A DNA stretch of 13,267 nt from an uncultured Acidobacteriota bacterium. GTDB taxonomy: Bacteria > Acidobacteriota > Thermoanaerobaculia > Gp7-AA8. The stretch is from positions 1 through 13,267 of the forward strand of contig CAMPKJ010000134.1 in the NCBI GenBank assembly GCA_946887105.1. Reading direction: 5' to 3'. Each line of letters begins with the position of its first letter. Position 1 is the stretch's first letter. Positions 1 to 7,185 of this stretch are shown in pieces. The position numbers and the translations under genes were made by a program. The notes below the pieces were generated by a model. The model was not told the DNA's origin. It saw only the letters and a program-made list of their open reading frames with translations, and made no database searches.

Positions 1-3000
1 GTGCGAACGGCACGTTGAAGGGAGTCGCGCCCGGAGCAACGCTACTCGCCTACAAGGTTCTTGGCTCCGACGGCTGGGGCCCTGCGAGCAACATCATCGC
101 GGCCCTCGAGCAGGCGGTGCTGGACGGCGCCCAGATCGCGAACCTCAGTCTCGGCGGCCAGGGTTCGCCCGATGATCCCACCAGCCAGGCGCTCGACAAC
201 GCCACCGCCGCAGGAATGTTGTCGGTCGTTGCAGCCGGCAACTGGGGCTCCGGCTATCGAACCATCGAATCGCCCGGCGTGGCTCGCACTGCATTGACGG
301 TGGGAGCGACGAACAAGAGCTGGCAGATGGCCTCTTTCAGTGCCCGCGGGTATGTCGCCGACGGCGATCGCTACCTGATGAAACCGGAGTTGGTTGCGCC
401 GGGCGTCGACATCCGCAGCACCGTCACGACGGCCGGAACACACGGGGATCCGAGTGGATACAAGCTTCTGAGCGGAACGAGCATGGCCACGCCGCACGTC
501 GCCGGTTCCGCCGCTCTGCTGTTGCAGTGGAACGCCGCGCAGACGCCGGGTGAGTTGAAGAGCCGGCTGGTCAGCTCCGCCCGCGCCATCACCGGCGATG
601 TGTTCACCAAGGGAGCCGGCGGCATCGACGTCCTTGCGGCGTTCGGCACGACCGTGCTCGTGTCGAATACTCATGTGTCGTTCGACGTCGTACACGAAAC
701 GACCGGAGTGGTCGTGCGTGAGAGGTCTCTGACGATCCGAAACGCGAACGCGACCGCCGACACTCTCACACTGGCGGCCAGTCCGGCCCTGCCTTCCGGA
801 GCGACGCTGGAGATCATCCCGTCGTCGGTGACCTTGCAACCCGGTGAAAGCGTCGACGTCACATTGCGACTGCAAGTCGACACCGCAGTGGTCATGAATC
901 CTCCCGAGTCACTGGCGTGGAGCACCAACCTCTCCATCTCGGGTGCACCACGGCCCGCGACGGTTCCGGCGTACTTCTTCAGGGGATCGTTAGTGACACT
1001 CACATTCGACGAGCCGCCGTTGGACGTCGTTCTGGTGTCGGAATCCAGCGTCGTTAGTTTCTTCGGCCAGACTCTCGGCACGACCCAAACGATGCTGGTG
1101 AGATCGGGACTGTGGGACGTCATCACGTTCTTCGCGCCGGAGTCCGGCGGTGACAACGCCGTGGTGGTGCACGAGCAACAGAACGTCCAGGGAAGTTTTT
1201 CGCTGAACATCCATCGCGGTCAGGCTGCACGAACGATCGCCCTGCGCGCGGTGGACGACCAGGAGCAGCCGTTGGATGGATCGAAGTTCGGGAAAGAGCT
1301 CGTGATCCACCTCCCGCGATTCACACTGATCATCGGCTCGTGGAGTGATTTTCGCGTGTCGGATCTCTCCTCGCGTTACGCCGTCGGAATCACCGGGACC
1401 GGGCCGGACCCGTCCGACCAGAAATACTTCATCTCGACGTGGACCGCGGACGGGCTTTCTTCAGACGTGACGCTGCCGGCGTCCGGTAAGCCATTCCGCC
1501 GCCTGGCGCAGTCGGTCGTGCCGCTGCCACAAACGGCGCCTGCAACGATGACCATCTGCACCGGTTTCCACTTCACGCAATCCGTCATTTTGTTGGGTAC
1601 TCTGGGCTGCGGGGTCGAGCCCGCCCCGATGAGCCGGACGCTGTACTTCCAGTCGACGTCATCGCCGGATGCGACGATCCGGGCGATTCAGCAATCAAGG
1701 CTCGTCGAATTGGCTTTTCCCTTCGAATCCATCATCGAAGGGTCGTATGTGCATCAGAAGAATGACGTCGAGCTGGAGCTGAGCGGGGAGATGCTCTTCG
1801 GCTTCGACGGATCGACGTTCGCGCCGGCCGCGGTGCTGGGTGCGGGCATCGAGCGGTGGGACCTGGACACGCCGCTGCATGCGTTGGCGCTCGACTTCTG
1901 GAATTCCTCGTCGATGATCCGCGCCGGCGGCTTCGGACTCGGTCCCGGCTGGCTCACTCAGACGCTGAGCACCATCCGGAAGGTCGCGAATGCGGAGCCG
2001 ACCTTGGATCTGTACCGGAGTGGCGCGTTCGTCGGTTCGTATACGTTCAGGAACCTGGGCGAAGGAATTTCGGCTCCAGCTGCGGCGCATGAGATTCGCG
2101 CTACCTCTCAGTACGAGATCGGCGAGGTCTCCGGCTCTTCGAGCGCCGTCATTTCCTTCGACACACGCCGGTTCGACTCGAAGCCTCCTTACGTCTCGAA
2201 TTTTCACATCGAGCAGAATGGCATCCGCACACCATCGCCGTTCTATCCGTCGAACGCGACGCCCGTTGTGAAGTTTCGGGTCACGGGCAGCAGCAGCGTC
2301 GCGCTCGACTGGCGCATGAACGGCACGGACACGTGGACGCCGTTGCCGTTGACGATCACGGGCTCCGACTATGAAGCCCTGATCGAGCAGGAAGGCGCCA
2401 TCGACCTGCGTCTGACCGCCGCGGACTCCGCCGGAAACACGTTTCAGGAGGAGTGGACGCCCGCGTTGATCACCACCGCTCCGCCGCCTCCCGGTCCGCC
2501 GTCGTTCCTCTCCGCCACGCGTGCGGCGGCAGCGCAGATCGCGCTGTCGTGGGCGGCCGCATCCGGTGTGTTGGAGATCTCCCGTTATCGCATCGAGAGA
2601 CTTCCCGACAATGCCACGTTCGAAACGTCAGGACCGGAGACCGCGTTCGACGACACGACCGGCCTCGTGCCCGGAAATGCGTACCTCTACCGCGTCTCCG
2701 CGATCGACACGAACGGCGGCGTCTCGAGCCCGTCGCCATACGACCTGGCCACGCTGATCGAGCTGCAGGACGATCCGCTCGTGCCGAACGCGACCCTCAT
2801 CCGCGGCGCACACGTGGTCGATCTCCGGCGCGCGATCGATGCCATTCGCGTGGCCGCCGGACTCGGGCCGGCGTGGACGAATTACGATCCACCCGCCGGC
2901 CGTGTCCACGCATCCGTGTTCAGCGAGTTGCGCAACCGCCTCAACGAGGCACGCGGCACACTGGCACTTCCCACTGTGGAGTTCCTCAACACCGTGGCGC

Positions 3001-3056
3001 CCGGATCCGTGATCCGCGCTACGGACGTGGAGGCGTTGCGCGACGGCGTGCAATGA
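1..3056 (+). CDS. Subtilisin-like S8 serine protease, secreted, 5'-partial
   Basis: The frame is open from base 3, so the gene begins upstream of the window. The visible N-terminus (ANGTLKGVAPGA...YKVL) is the segment that follows the catalytic His in S8 peptidases, so the catalytic Asp and His lie outside. The oxyanion-hole Asn is at 240-242 (VVAAGN) and the nucleophile Ser at 480-482 in GTSMATPHVAG. After the catalytic domain (to about 640) comes an Fn3-like beta domain (about 660-990) of the kind that follows the catalytic domain in large subtilases. Next is a long beta-rich region I do not recognise (about 1000-2480), a Pro-rich linker with an Fn3 domain (about 2487-2760), and a 97-residue tail module (2763-3053). 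The protein is presumably an extracellular or surface protease. The stop (3054-3056) lies 7 nt from the stop of the convergent VOC gene. The S8 assignment is near certain; the substrate is unknown. Confidence 0.95.
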   Translation, partial: ANGTLKGVAPGATLLAYKVLGSDGWGPASNIIAALEQAVLDGAQIANLSLGGQGSPDDPTSQALDNATAAGMLSVVAAGNWGSGYRTIESPGVARTALTVGATNKSWQMASFSARGYVADGDRYLMKPELVAPGVDIRSTVTTAGTHGDPSGYKLLSGTSMATPHVAGSAALLLQWNAAQTPGELKSRLVSSARAITGDVFTKGAGGIDVLAAFGTTVLVSNTHVSFDVVHETTGVVVRERSLTIRNANATADTLTLAASPALPSGATLEIIPSSVTLQPGESVDVTLRLQVDTAVVMNPPESLAWSTNLSISGAPRPATVPAYFFRGSLVTLTFDEPPLDVVLVSESSVVSFFGQTLGTTQTMLVRSGLWDVITFFAPESGGDNAVVVHEQQNVQGSFSLNIHRGQAARTIALRAVDDQEQPLDGSKFGKELVIHLPRFTLIIGSWSDFRVSDLSSRYAVGITGTGPDPSDQKYFISTWTADGLSSDVTLPASGKPFRRLAQSVVPLPQTAPATMTICTGFHFTQSVILLGTLGCGVEPAPMSRTLYFQSTSSPDATIRAIQQSRLVELAFPFESIIEGSYVHQKNDVELELSGEMLFGFDGSTFAPAAVLGAGIERWDLDTPLHALALDFWNSSSMIRAGGFGLGPGWLTQTLSTIRKVANAEPTLDLYRSGAFVGSYTFRNLGEGISAPAAAHEIRATSQYEIGEVSGSSSAVISFDTRRFDSKPPYVSNFHIEQNGIRTPSPFYPSNATPVVKFRVTGSSSVALDWRMNGTDTWTPLPLTITGSDYEALIEQEGAIDLRLTAADSAGNTFQEEWTPALITTAPPPPGPPSFLSATRAAAAQIALSWAAASGVLEISRYRIERLPDNATFETSGPETAFDDTTGLVPGNAYLYRVSAIDTNGGVSSPSPYDLATLIELQDDPLVPNATLIRGAHVVDLRRAIDAIRVAAGLGPAWTNYDPPAGRVHASVFSELRNRLNEARGTLALPTVEFLNTVAPGSVIRATDVEALRDGVQ
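2763..3053 (+). other. C-terminal repeated-helix tail module of the protease
   Basis: This last 97-residue stretch holds three related segments: LIRGAHVVDLRRAIDAIRVAAGL, VHASVFSELRNRLNEA and VIRATDVEALRDGVQ. Each has the pattern I/V-x-A/G-x-x-x-x-x-L-R, and the first two continue into a longer predicted helix. The third ends at the stop codon. From memory, the same tail recurs at the C-terminus of unrelated secreted proteins in Acidobacteriota. That suggests a sorting, anchoring or cell-wall-binding role, but no function is demonstrated. Confidence 0.6.
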
Positions 3057-3063
3057 CCGGCGA

Positions 3064-3951
3064 TCAGCGCGTTCCCTCCGCTGCGCGCCGCAATTCCGCC
3101 AGGTCGAATTTCTTCATCTTCAGGAACGCCTCGGTCACGCGCGCGATCTTCGCCTGATCGCTCGTGGCCAGCATTGCATCCATCTCGGAGGGCACGATCT
3201 GCCACGACACGCCGTACTTGTCTCTGAGCCAGCCGCACTGCTCCGCTGACGGGTCGGCACTGAGGTTTTCCCAGTAGTAATCGATCTCCTGCTGCGTGTC
3301 GCAGTTCACCATCAGCGAAACGGCTTCATTGAACGTGAAGCCGTGCTCGTGCGCGCTGTCCATCGCGGCGAAATCCTGCCCTTCGAGCGTGAACGGCGCG
3401 AACTTCACCGTCCCTTCCTTGTCCGGCTCTTCGCCGGCGCCGTAACGGAAAATGTCGCCCACGGACGCGTTGCGGAACACGGAGGTATAGAACGTGATCG
3501 CCTCTTCGGCCTTGCCGCTCTTCTCTCCGGTGAACATCAGCATCGGCGTGATCTTCTGCCGGACCGGCTGTCCGCCCGCGTACATCACCTGCCACGACAG
3601 GCCATAGCGGTCCTGCAACCATCCATAGCGCTCGCTGAACGGATACGCGCCGAGCTCCATCAGCGCCGTGCCGCCGGGCAAAAGCTTGCTCCACAGGGCA
3701 TCGACCTCATCCTTCGTCTCGCACGCGACCATGAACGAGATCGCGGGCGTGAACTTGAACAGCGGACCGGCGGAGATCAGCGAGAACACCTGTCCGGCCA
3801 GCTCGATGGTGACGATGTCCACGGATCCCGAGGGTGTGTCGTGCAGCGTGTTGATGTGCTTGACGCGGGAATTGGGGAAGACGGATGCGTAGAACTCTCC
3901 CGCCTCGCGCGCTTCCTTGTCGAACCAGAGGTGCGGTGTGATTTTCTGCAT
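3064..3951 (-). CDS. Tandem VOC-fold (PhnB / 3-dmu-9_3-mt type) protein
   Basis: The 295-residue product has two copies of the small domain often labelled PhnB-like or '3-demethylubiquinone-9 3-methyltransferase' (PF06983). The first spans residues 1-130 (KITPHLWFDKEAREAGEFYASVFPNS; ends GWLQDRYGLSWQV). The second spans about 132-253 (KITPMLMFTGEKSGKAEEAITFYTSVF; ends GWLRDKYGVSWQI). A charged helical tail of about 40 residues follows. The domain has the vicinal-oxygen-chelate (glyoxalase/bleomycin-resistance) fold. The methyltransferase name is historical, and the real reaction of most members is unknown. The ATG start is supported by GGAGGA at 3957-3962, 5 nt upstream. It lies 52 nt downstream of the lipoprotein MBL gene on the same strand, so the two could be co-transcribed. 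No signal peptide; probably cytoplasmic. Confidence 0.9.
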   Translation of the reverse strand: MQKITPHLWFDKEAREAGEFYASVFPNSRVKHINTLHDTPSGSVDIVTIELAGQVFSLISAGPLFKFTPAISFMVACETKDEVDALWSKLLPGGTALMELGAYPFSERYGWLQDRYGLSWQVMYAGGQPVRQKITPMLMFTGEKSGKAEEAITFYTSVFRNASVGDIFRYGAGEEPDKEGTVKFAPFTLEGQDFAAMDSAHEHGFTFNEAVSLMVNCDTQQEIDYYWENLSADPSAEQCGWLRDKYGVSWQIVPSEMDAMLATSDQAKIARVTEAFLKMKKFDLAELRRAAEGTR

Positions 3952-3956
3952 GTTGT

Positions 3957-3962
3957 TCCTCC
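3957..3962 (-). promoter_or_regulatory. Ribosome binding site of the VOC gene
   Basis: The minus strand reads GGAGGA here, 5 nt before the ATG at 3951. It is the best Shine-Dalgarno sequence in the window and fixes the start of the VOC gene. Confidence 0.75.
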
Positions 3963-4003
3963 GTCGTCATAGACGCCGGACGGCGGCAAAACTCATCGGT
4001 GCG

Positions 4004-4780
4004 TCAGAAGTTCGTCGCCTCGCCGATCTGCAGGAACCGCACCCGCGGGTCGCTTCCGATGGCCGCGCGAACCTCGGCTTCCGTCGACATGGACGGCATC
4101 GACGCGAAATGCATCGGGATGATGATCCGCGGATGGAAGTAGCGCTTCACGCCCCACAGCGCCACCTGCGGGCTCTGCCCATACGCGCGGCCGCCGGTGT
4201 TCATCAGGATGATGGTGGGGTGATACAGCTCTTCGATGATGGCCATGTCGCCGAAGACCCACGTATCGCCCTGGTGATAGACGGACCGTCCGTCGGCGAA
4301 CTCGATGACGTAGCCGACAGGGCGGCCGCTCGGCTCGCTGCCGTGCATGGCCGGAACGACGCGCACGGTCGTGTCGCCCAGCGTGATGCTTCCGCCGACG
4401 TTCACCGTGCGGATCAAACTCTCCGGAAGATTTTCCTTCTGATACAGCGCCGGCATGTTCACGGCCACGATCGGGGCCTGATGCTGTTTGGAGAGCGCGA
4501 TCGCGTCGCCGAGGTGATCGCCGTGCGAGTGCGTCACGAGGATGAAGTCAGGATCGTAGCGGGAGAGATCTTTCCACGCCGCGGGCGTGGCCGGATTCTC
4601 GGTGAGGAACGGGTCGATGAGCAGCTTCGTCCCGCCGCTCGAAACGACTTCGAACGCTGCATGTCCGAGCCATCGGATGGCGATCGGCTGCGTGGCGGCG
4701 GGCGCGCTGGCCGGCGGAGTGACTCCCGCACCGGCACACGACATCAGGAGCAGCAAAGCAGCGAAGATGCGCACTTTCAT
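4004..4780 (-). CDS. UPF0173/UlaG-like metal-dependent hydrolase, MBL fold, lipoprotein
   Basis: The product is 258 residues from the ATG at 4778-4780. That start gives a lipoprotein signal (MKVRIFAALLLLMSC) with the lipid-modified Cys predicted at 15; a longer in-frame extension upstream is rejected because it runs antisense through the divergent gene. The MBL core follows: IRWLGHAAFEV, LLIDPFLTENP, then the metal-binding motif HSHGDH at residues 84-89. After it come MHGSEPSGRPVGYVIE, the YHQGDTWVFGDM segment supplying a further metal-binding Asp, and the closing IPMHF His. This is the UPF0173/UlaG-like pattern of MBL hydrolases, whose substrates are mostly unknown. The lipobox is unusual, since these are usually cytoplasmic proteins; it suggests a periplasmic, membrane-anchored enzyme. 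Its start is 49 nt from the divergent ComEC-like gene. No clear ribosome binding site is visible. Confidence 0.9.
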   Translation of the reverse strand: MKVRIFAALLLLMSCAGAGVTPPASAPAATQPIAIRWLGHAAFEVVSSGGTKLLIDPFLTENPATPAAWKDLSRYDPDFILVTHSHGDHLGDAIALSKQHQAPIVAVNMPALYQKENLPESLIRTVNVGGSITLGDTTVRVVPAMHGSEPSGRPVGYVIEFADGRSVYHQGDTWVFGDMAIIEELYHPTIILMNTGGRAYGQSPQVALWGVKRYFHPRIIIPMHFASMPSMSTEAEVRAAIGSDPRVRFLQIGEATNF

Positions 4781-4816
4781 CCGACGATGATGCACAATCG
4801 CATCCCATCGACAAAC

Positions 4817-4822
4817 TGGAGG
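4817..4822 (+). promoter_or_regulatory. Ribosome binding site of the ComEC-like gene
   Basis: TGGAGG lies 7 nt before the ATG at 4830. It supports the chosen start, which gives a clean signal peptide. Confidence 0.65.
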
Positions 4823-4829
4823 CTCGCGG

Positions 4830-6695
4830 ATGAAATTCGGCCGTCTGTTCGTACTGATGGGATGTCTCATCGTGTTCCCCGCTGCTGCGCAGAATCTCGA
4901 GATCCACGTCATCAACGTCGGCTGGGGGCAGTCCACCTTCATCAAAGGTCCGGGACCGACGGGCAAGAGCGTGCTGCTCGAGGCGGGCAACACCGGCAAA
5001 GGAACCGCGGAAGTCGTCCCGTACCTCCAGTCGATCGGCCATGCGCCGTCGGCGGGCTTCGACTACACCATCGTCGGACATCAGCACTGCGATCACGCCG
5101 GCGGCATGGATGAAGTGATCAACGCCGGATACGACGTGCGCGTGCGCAACTACGACAACGGCAGCAGCTACACGTCGAGTTGCATCACCGGCTGGGAGAG
5201 CGCCGCGTCGGCGACCACCGCGGGCGCACCGGTGACGATGTCGCGCGGGACGGTGATCGATCTCGGCGGCGGCGCGACGTTGACCTGCATCGTCGTGCGC
5301 GGTCAGGTCATCGGCGGAGGCAACGTCTCCGTCTCCAACGAGAACGATCTCTCCATCGGGTTGCTGTTGCAGTACGGCGGGTTCGATTACTTCTGGGCCA
5401 GCGACCTCGGAGGCGGCTCCGACGACGAAGCGTGCACGGGACGCTCGACCTCGCAGGTCAATGTCGAGAGCACGGTCATCAACGCGATCTCGCCGGGCGG
5501 CGCCAATCCGCTCATCTCCAGCGGCGGCATCGACGTGCTGCACGTTTCGCATCACGGCAGCGAGAGCAGCACCAACAACGATCTGTTCGACGGCGCCGCA
5601 CCGGCCGTTGCCGTCATCTCCACCGGCGCCGGCCAGACCACGGGCTGGGATCTGCCGCGACAGGACATCGTCGAGAGCGTGCTCCTCGGACAAGGATCGT
5701 GTGTCGCCGCGCCGCCGACGTACGTCCTGCAGACCGAAGAAGGATCGCCGACCGGACCGCAGACGAGCTTCGCCGGCTACTGCGTCGGCGACATCACGAT
5801 CACCACCGACGGCGTGAACTTCTTCAACGTCGATGCAAACGGCGGCGTCACGCAGGGGCCGAACGAGAAGAACGCGTCGGGACTGCCGCAGAGCTTCACG
5901 CTCGACGACGCCGGTGGCGGAGGAGGCGGCGACACGCAGGCGCCGTCGACGTCCATCACCGCGCCGGCGAACGGCGCGACGGTGTCGGGAGCGACGGACG
6001 TGACCGCAAGTGCAACCGACAACGTCGGCGTGACCAGCGTCGAGTTCTATCTCGACAACGTGCTGCAGAGCACCGACATGACCTCGCCGTATGCATGGAG
6101 CTGGAACACGGCCGCGAGTGCGGACGGCACGCACTCCCTCACCTCGAAGGCGTGGGATGCCGCCGGAAACTTCGGCACCTCCGCGGCCGTGACCGTCACG
6201 GTGAACAACAGCGGGATCAACATCGGCAACTACAAGCTCGTGCAGGCGAATGCGACGTTGAACTATTCGATCCCGGCGGGCACGGTGATCCCGTCGAAGG
6301 GATACGTGATCGTGGCCCGCAACGCCACGAAGGCGCAGTTCGAATCGTTCTGGGGCGTGACGCTCGGAACGAACGTGGTTTACGTCAACAGCGGCGACTC
6401 GATGCCGCAGATCAACGGCGACGAGAACTACACGCTGAGCAACGCCAGCGGCAACAAGCTCGACGGACGGACCATCAACATGGCTGCATCCGGCGGACAA
6501 AGCATCCGGCGGCTGAACGGCTGCGGCAGCCCGAGCAAGGCGTCGAGCTGGACGCGTGCCGCATCGAGCACCGGCAATCCCGGCTCGGGCGCGCCCGCGC
6601 CGTGCAACAAAGGGGTGTACATCAGCGAGTTCTCGGACGCGCTCGGAACGGGAAACTTCATTTACGAGTTCATCGAGCTTCACAACGACAAGTAG
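4830..6695 (+). CDS. Secreted ComEC-like MBL-fold hydrolase with Ig-like and lamin-tail domains
   Basis: The 621-residue protein begins with a signal peptide (about residues 1-20, ending FPAAAQ). Residues 24-290 are an MBL domain of the ComEC/Rec2 C-terminal type: INVGWGQS near the start, the metal motif HQHCDH at 84-89, ENDLSIGLLLQYG at 171-183, a metal-ligand Asp near ASDLGGG (190-196), and VLHVSHHGSESS at 236-247 with H241/H242. After a Gly-rich linker (362-367) comes a bacterial Ig-like domain (about 371-458, VEFYLDNVLQSTDMTSPYAW), then lamin-tail-type sequence (462-618). The enzyme is probably extracellular. ComEC-type MBL domains are thought to act on nucleic acid or phosphodiester substrates, and bacterial lamin-tail domains are known fused to secreted hydrolases, so a nuclease-like role is possible but unproven. 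It is divergent from a second MBL gene. The repeat hairpin starts 13 nt after the stop. Confidence 0.9.
   Translation: MKFGRLFVLMGCLIVFPAAAQNLEIHVINVGWGQSTFIKGPGPTGKSVLLEAGNTGKGTAEVVPYLQSIGHAPSAGFDYTIVGHQHCDHAGGMDEVINAGYDVRVRNYDNGSSYTSSCITGWESAASATTAGAPVTMSRGTVIDLGGGATLTCIVVRGQVIGGGNVSVSNENDLSIGLLLQYGGFDYFWASDLGGGSDDEACTGRSTSQVNVESTVINAISPGGANPLISSGGIDVLHVSHHGSESSTNNDLFDGAAPAVAVISTGAGQTTGWDLPRQDIVESVLLGQGSCVAAPPTYVLQTEEGSPTGPQTSFAGYCVGDITITTDGVNFFNVDANGGVTQGPNEKNASGLPQSFTLDDAGGGGGGDTQAPSTSITAPANGATVSGATDVTASATDNVGVTSVEFYLDNVLQSTDMTSPYAWSWNTAASADGTHSLTSKAWDAAGNFGTSAAVTVTVNNSGINIGNYKLVQANATLNYSIPAGTVIPSKGYVIVARNATKAQFESFWGVTLGTNVVYVNSGDSMPQINGDENYTLSNASGNKLDGRTINMAASGGQSIRRLNGCGSPSKASSWTRAASSTGNPGSGAPAPCNKGVYISEFSDALGTGNFIYEFIELHNDK
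6213..6692 (+). other. Lamin-tail domain with apparently permuted strand order
   Basis: A usual lamin-tail domain starts with an ISE...EFIELYN strand pair, then a GW/NYKL strand, then the IPAGTVIPSKGYVIVA segment. Here the protein enters at INIGNYKLV (residues 464-471), continues through SIPAGTVIPSKGYVIVA and a typical WTRAASSTGNPGS ending, and only then shows VYISEFSDALGTGNFIYEFIELHNDK as the last residues before the stop. Joining that end to SGINIGNYKLV would restore a canonical domain. It may be a circular permutation, or one domain that lost its first strands followed by the start of a second that was cut off. Confidence 0.6.
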
Positions 6696-6708
6696 CTTCG
6701 CGCGCGTT

Positions 6709-6785
6709 TCTCGGAGTTCCTCGGAGTAGCTCGGCAGACCTCCTCTCCCGAGGAACGCCGAGGAACTCCGAGGAACCCGAGGAAC
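6709..6785 (+). repeat. Repeat hairpin, copy 1 (CCGAGGAAC units)
   Basis: Four direct units CCGAGGAAC start at 6748, 6758, 6768 and 6777 (spacing 10, 10, 9). They face an inverted unit GTTCCTCGG at 6716-6724, so the transcript can fold back. The best stem is a perfect 15-bp inverted repeat, 6710-6724 with 6758-6772, and other pairing registers are possible. The element begins 13 nt after the stop of the ComEC-like gene. It has no T-run, so it is not a classical intrinsic terminator, though it could act in 3'-end formation or stability. A second copy lies at 10254-10335. Confidence 0.8.
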
Positions 6786-6790
6786 CTGCT

Positions 6791-6802
6791 TTGCTGTATC
6801 CT
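6791..6802 (+). promoter_or_regulatory. Possible -10 region upstream of the small hypothetical gene
   Basis: TTGCTGTATCCT precedes a GC-rich stretch 66 nt before the ATG at 6868. The TGTATCCT part resembles an extended -10, and a similar TGTAACCT followed by GC-rich sequence occurs before the MFS gene at 12201. No convincing -35 element is seen. Confidence 0.25.
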
Positions 6803-6867
6803 CTCCGCGTTCCCACCGGCTGGAGTCGTTCGACTCGCCTGCGCTTCCCGCTCGTCACCGCATCAGC

Positions 6868-7170
6868 ATGAAAATGTTCGCTGCGATACTGTTTTCGTCC
6901 ATGTTGTGCATATTGAAGGCGCGCTATGTCGCGGTCGAGGCAACCGACGTCGAACATGGCCAGGGCGCGATCGAGCGCAACGAGCTGCCGCACGTTCCTC
7001 TCGAGCCGGTGGTGTGGCTGATTCGCGTTCCCGCGCCCGGAGATCCGGCCGAATGGCAGCGCCGGCTCAATGGCGCGGTCGAGGCATCGCTCGGCTCGTT
7101 CGAAGTCGAACAGCCGACCGCCGAGGAGCTTTGTCGCGTCGAATCGGGCGAGATTCGATTTCAACAGTGA
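6868..7170 (+). CDS. Small hypothetical protein, 100 residues
   Basis: I do not recognise this protein. It starts with a short hydrophobic segment (MKMFAAILFSSMLCILKA) that could be a signal peptide or membrane anchor, followed by an acidic soluble part with a tract EPVVWLIRVPAPGDPAEWQRRL. Codon third positions are mostly G or C after residue 18, like the neighbouring real genes, and the protein is not Arg-rich as antisense frames here are. Its stop lies 7 nt from the stop of the convergent MFS gene, and a hairpin bridges the two. There is no clear ribosome binding site; ATG 6874 is an alternative start. A 164-residue minus-strand frame over the same DNA is the alternative reading, but it runs through the repeat hairpin and looks unnatural. 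Confidence 0.5.
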   Translation: MKMFAAILFSSMLCILKARYVAVEATDVEHGQGAIERNELPHVPLEPVVWLIRVPAPGDPAEWQRRLNGAVEASLGSFEVEQPTAEELCRVESGEIRFQQ

Positions 7171-7185
7171 TGCGTCGTCACTGTT
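7163..7185. terminator. Hairpin bridging two convergent stop codons
   Basis: AACAGTGA (7163-7170) is a perfect inverted match to TCACTGTT (7178-7185), with a 7-nt loop that can close by two more pairs. Both stop codons lie in the stem, one in each arm. No T-run follows on either side, so a role as bidirectional terminator is plausible but not certain. Confidence 0.45.

Noticed and set aside
3917..5113. 398-codon open frame on the + strand over the lipoprotein MBL gene
   Set aside because: It is Arg/His-rich, has no recognisable domain, and is antisense to a clear MBL gene. GC-rich DNA produces such frames readily.
4548..6683. 711-codon open frame on the - strand over the ComEC-like gene
   Set aside because: Low-complexity Arg/Ala/Val-rich translation, antisense to a gene with clear MBL, Ig and lamin-tail motifs.
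6741..6785. CRISPR-like array of short direct repeats
   Set aside because: The units are only 9 nt with about 1-nt gaps and no spacers, and they form an inverted-repeat element.
6670..7164. 164-codon minus-strand frame as an alternative to the small hypothetical gene
   Set aside because: It runs through the repeat hairpin and into the 3' end of the ComEC-like gene, and its composition is Arg-rich. The + strand frame has better codon use and packing.
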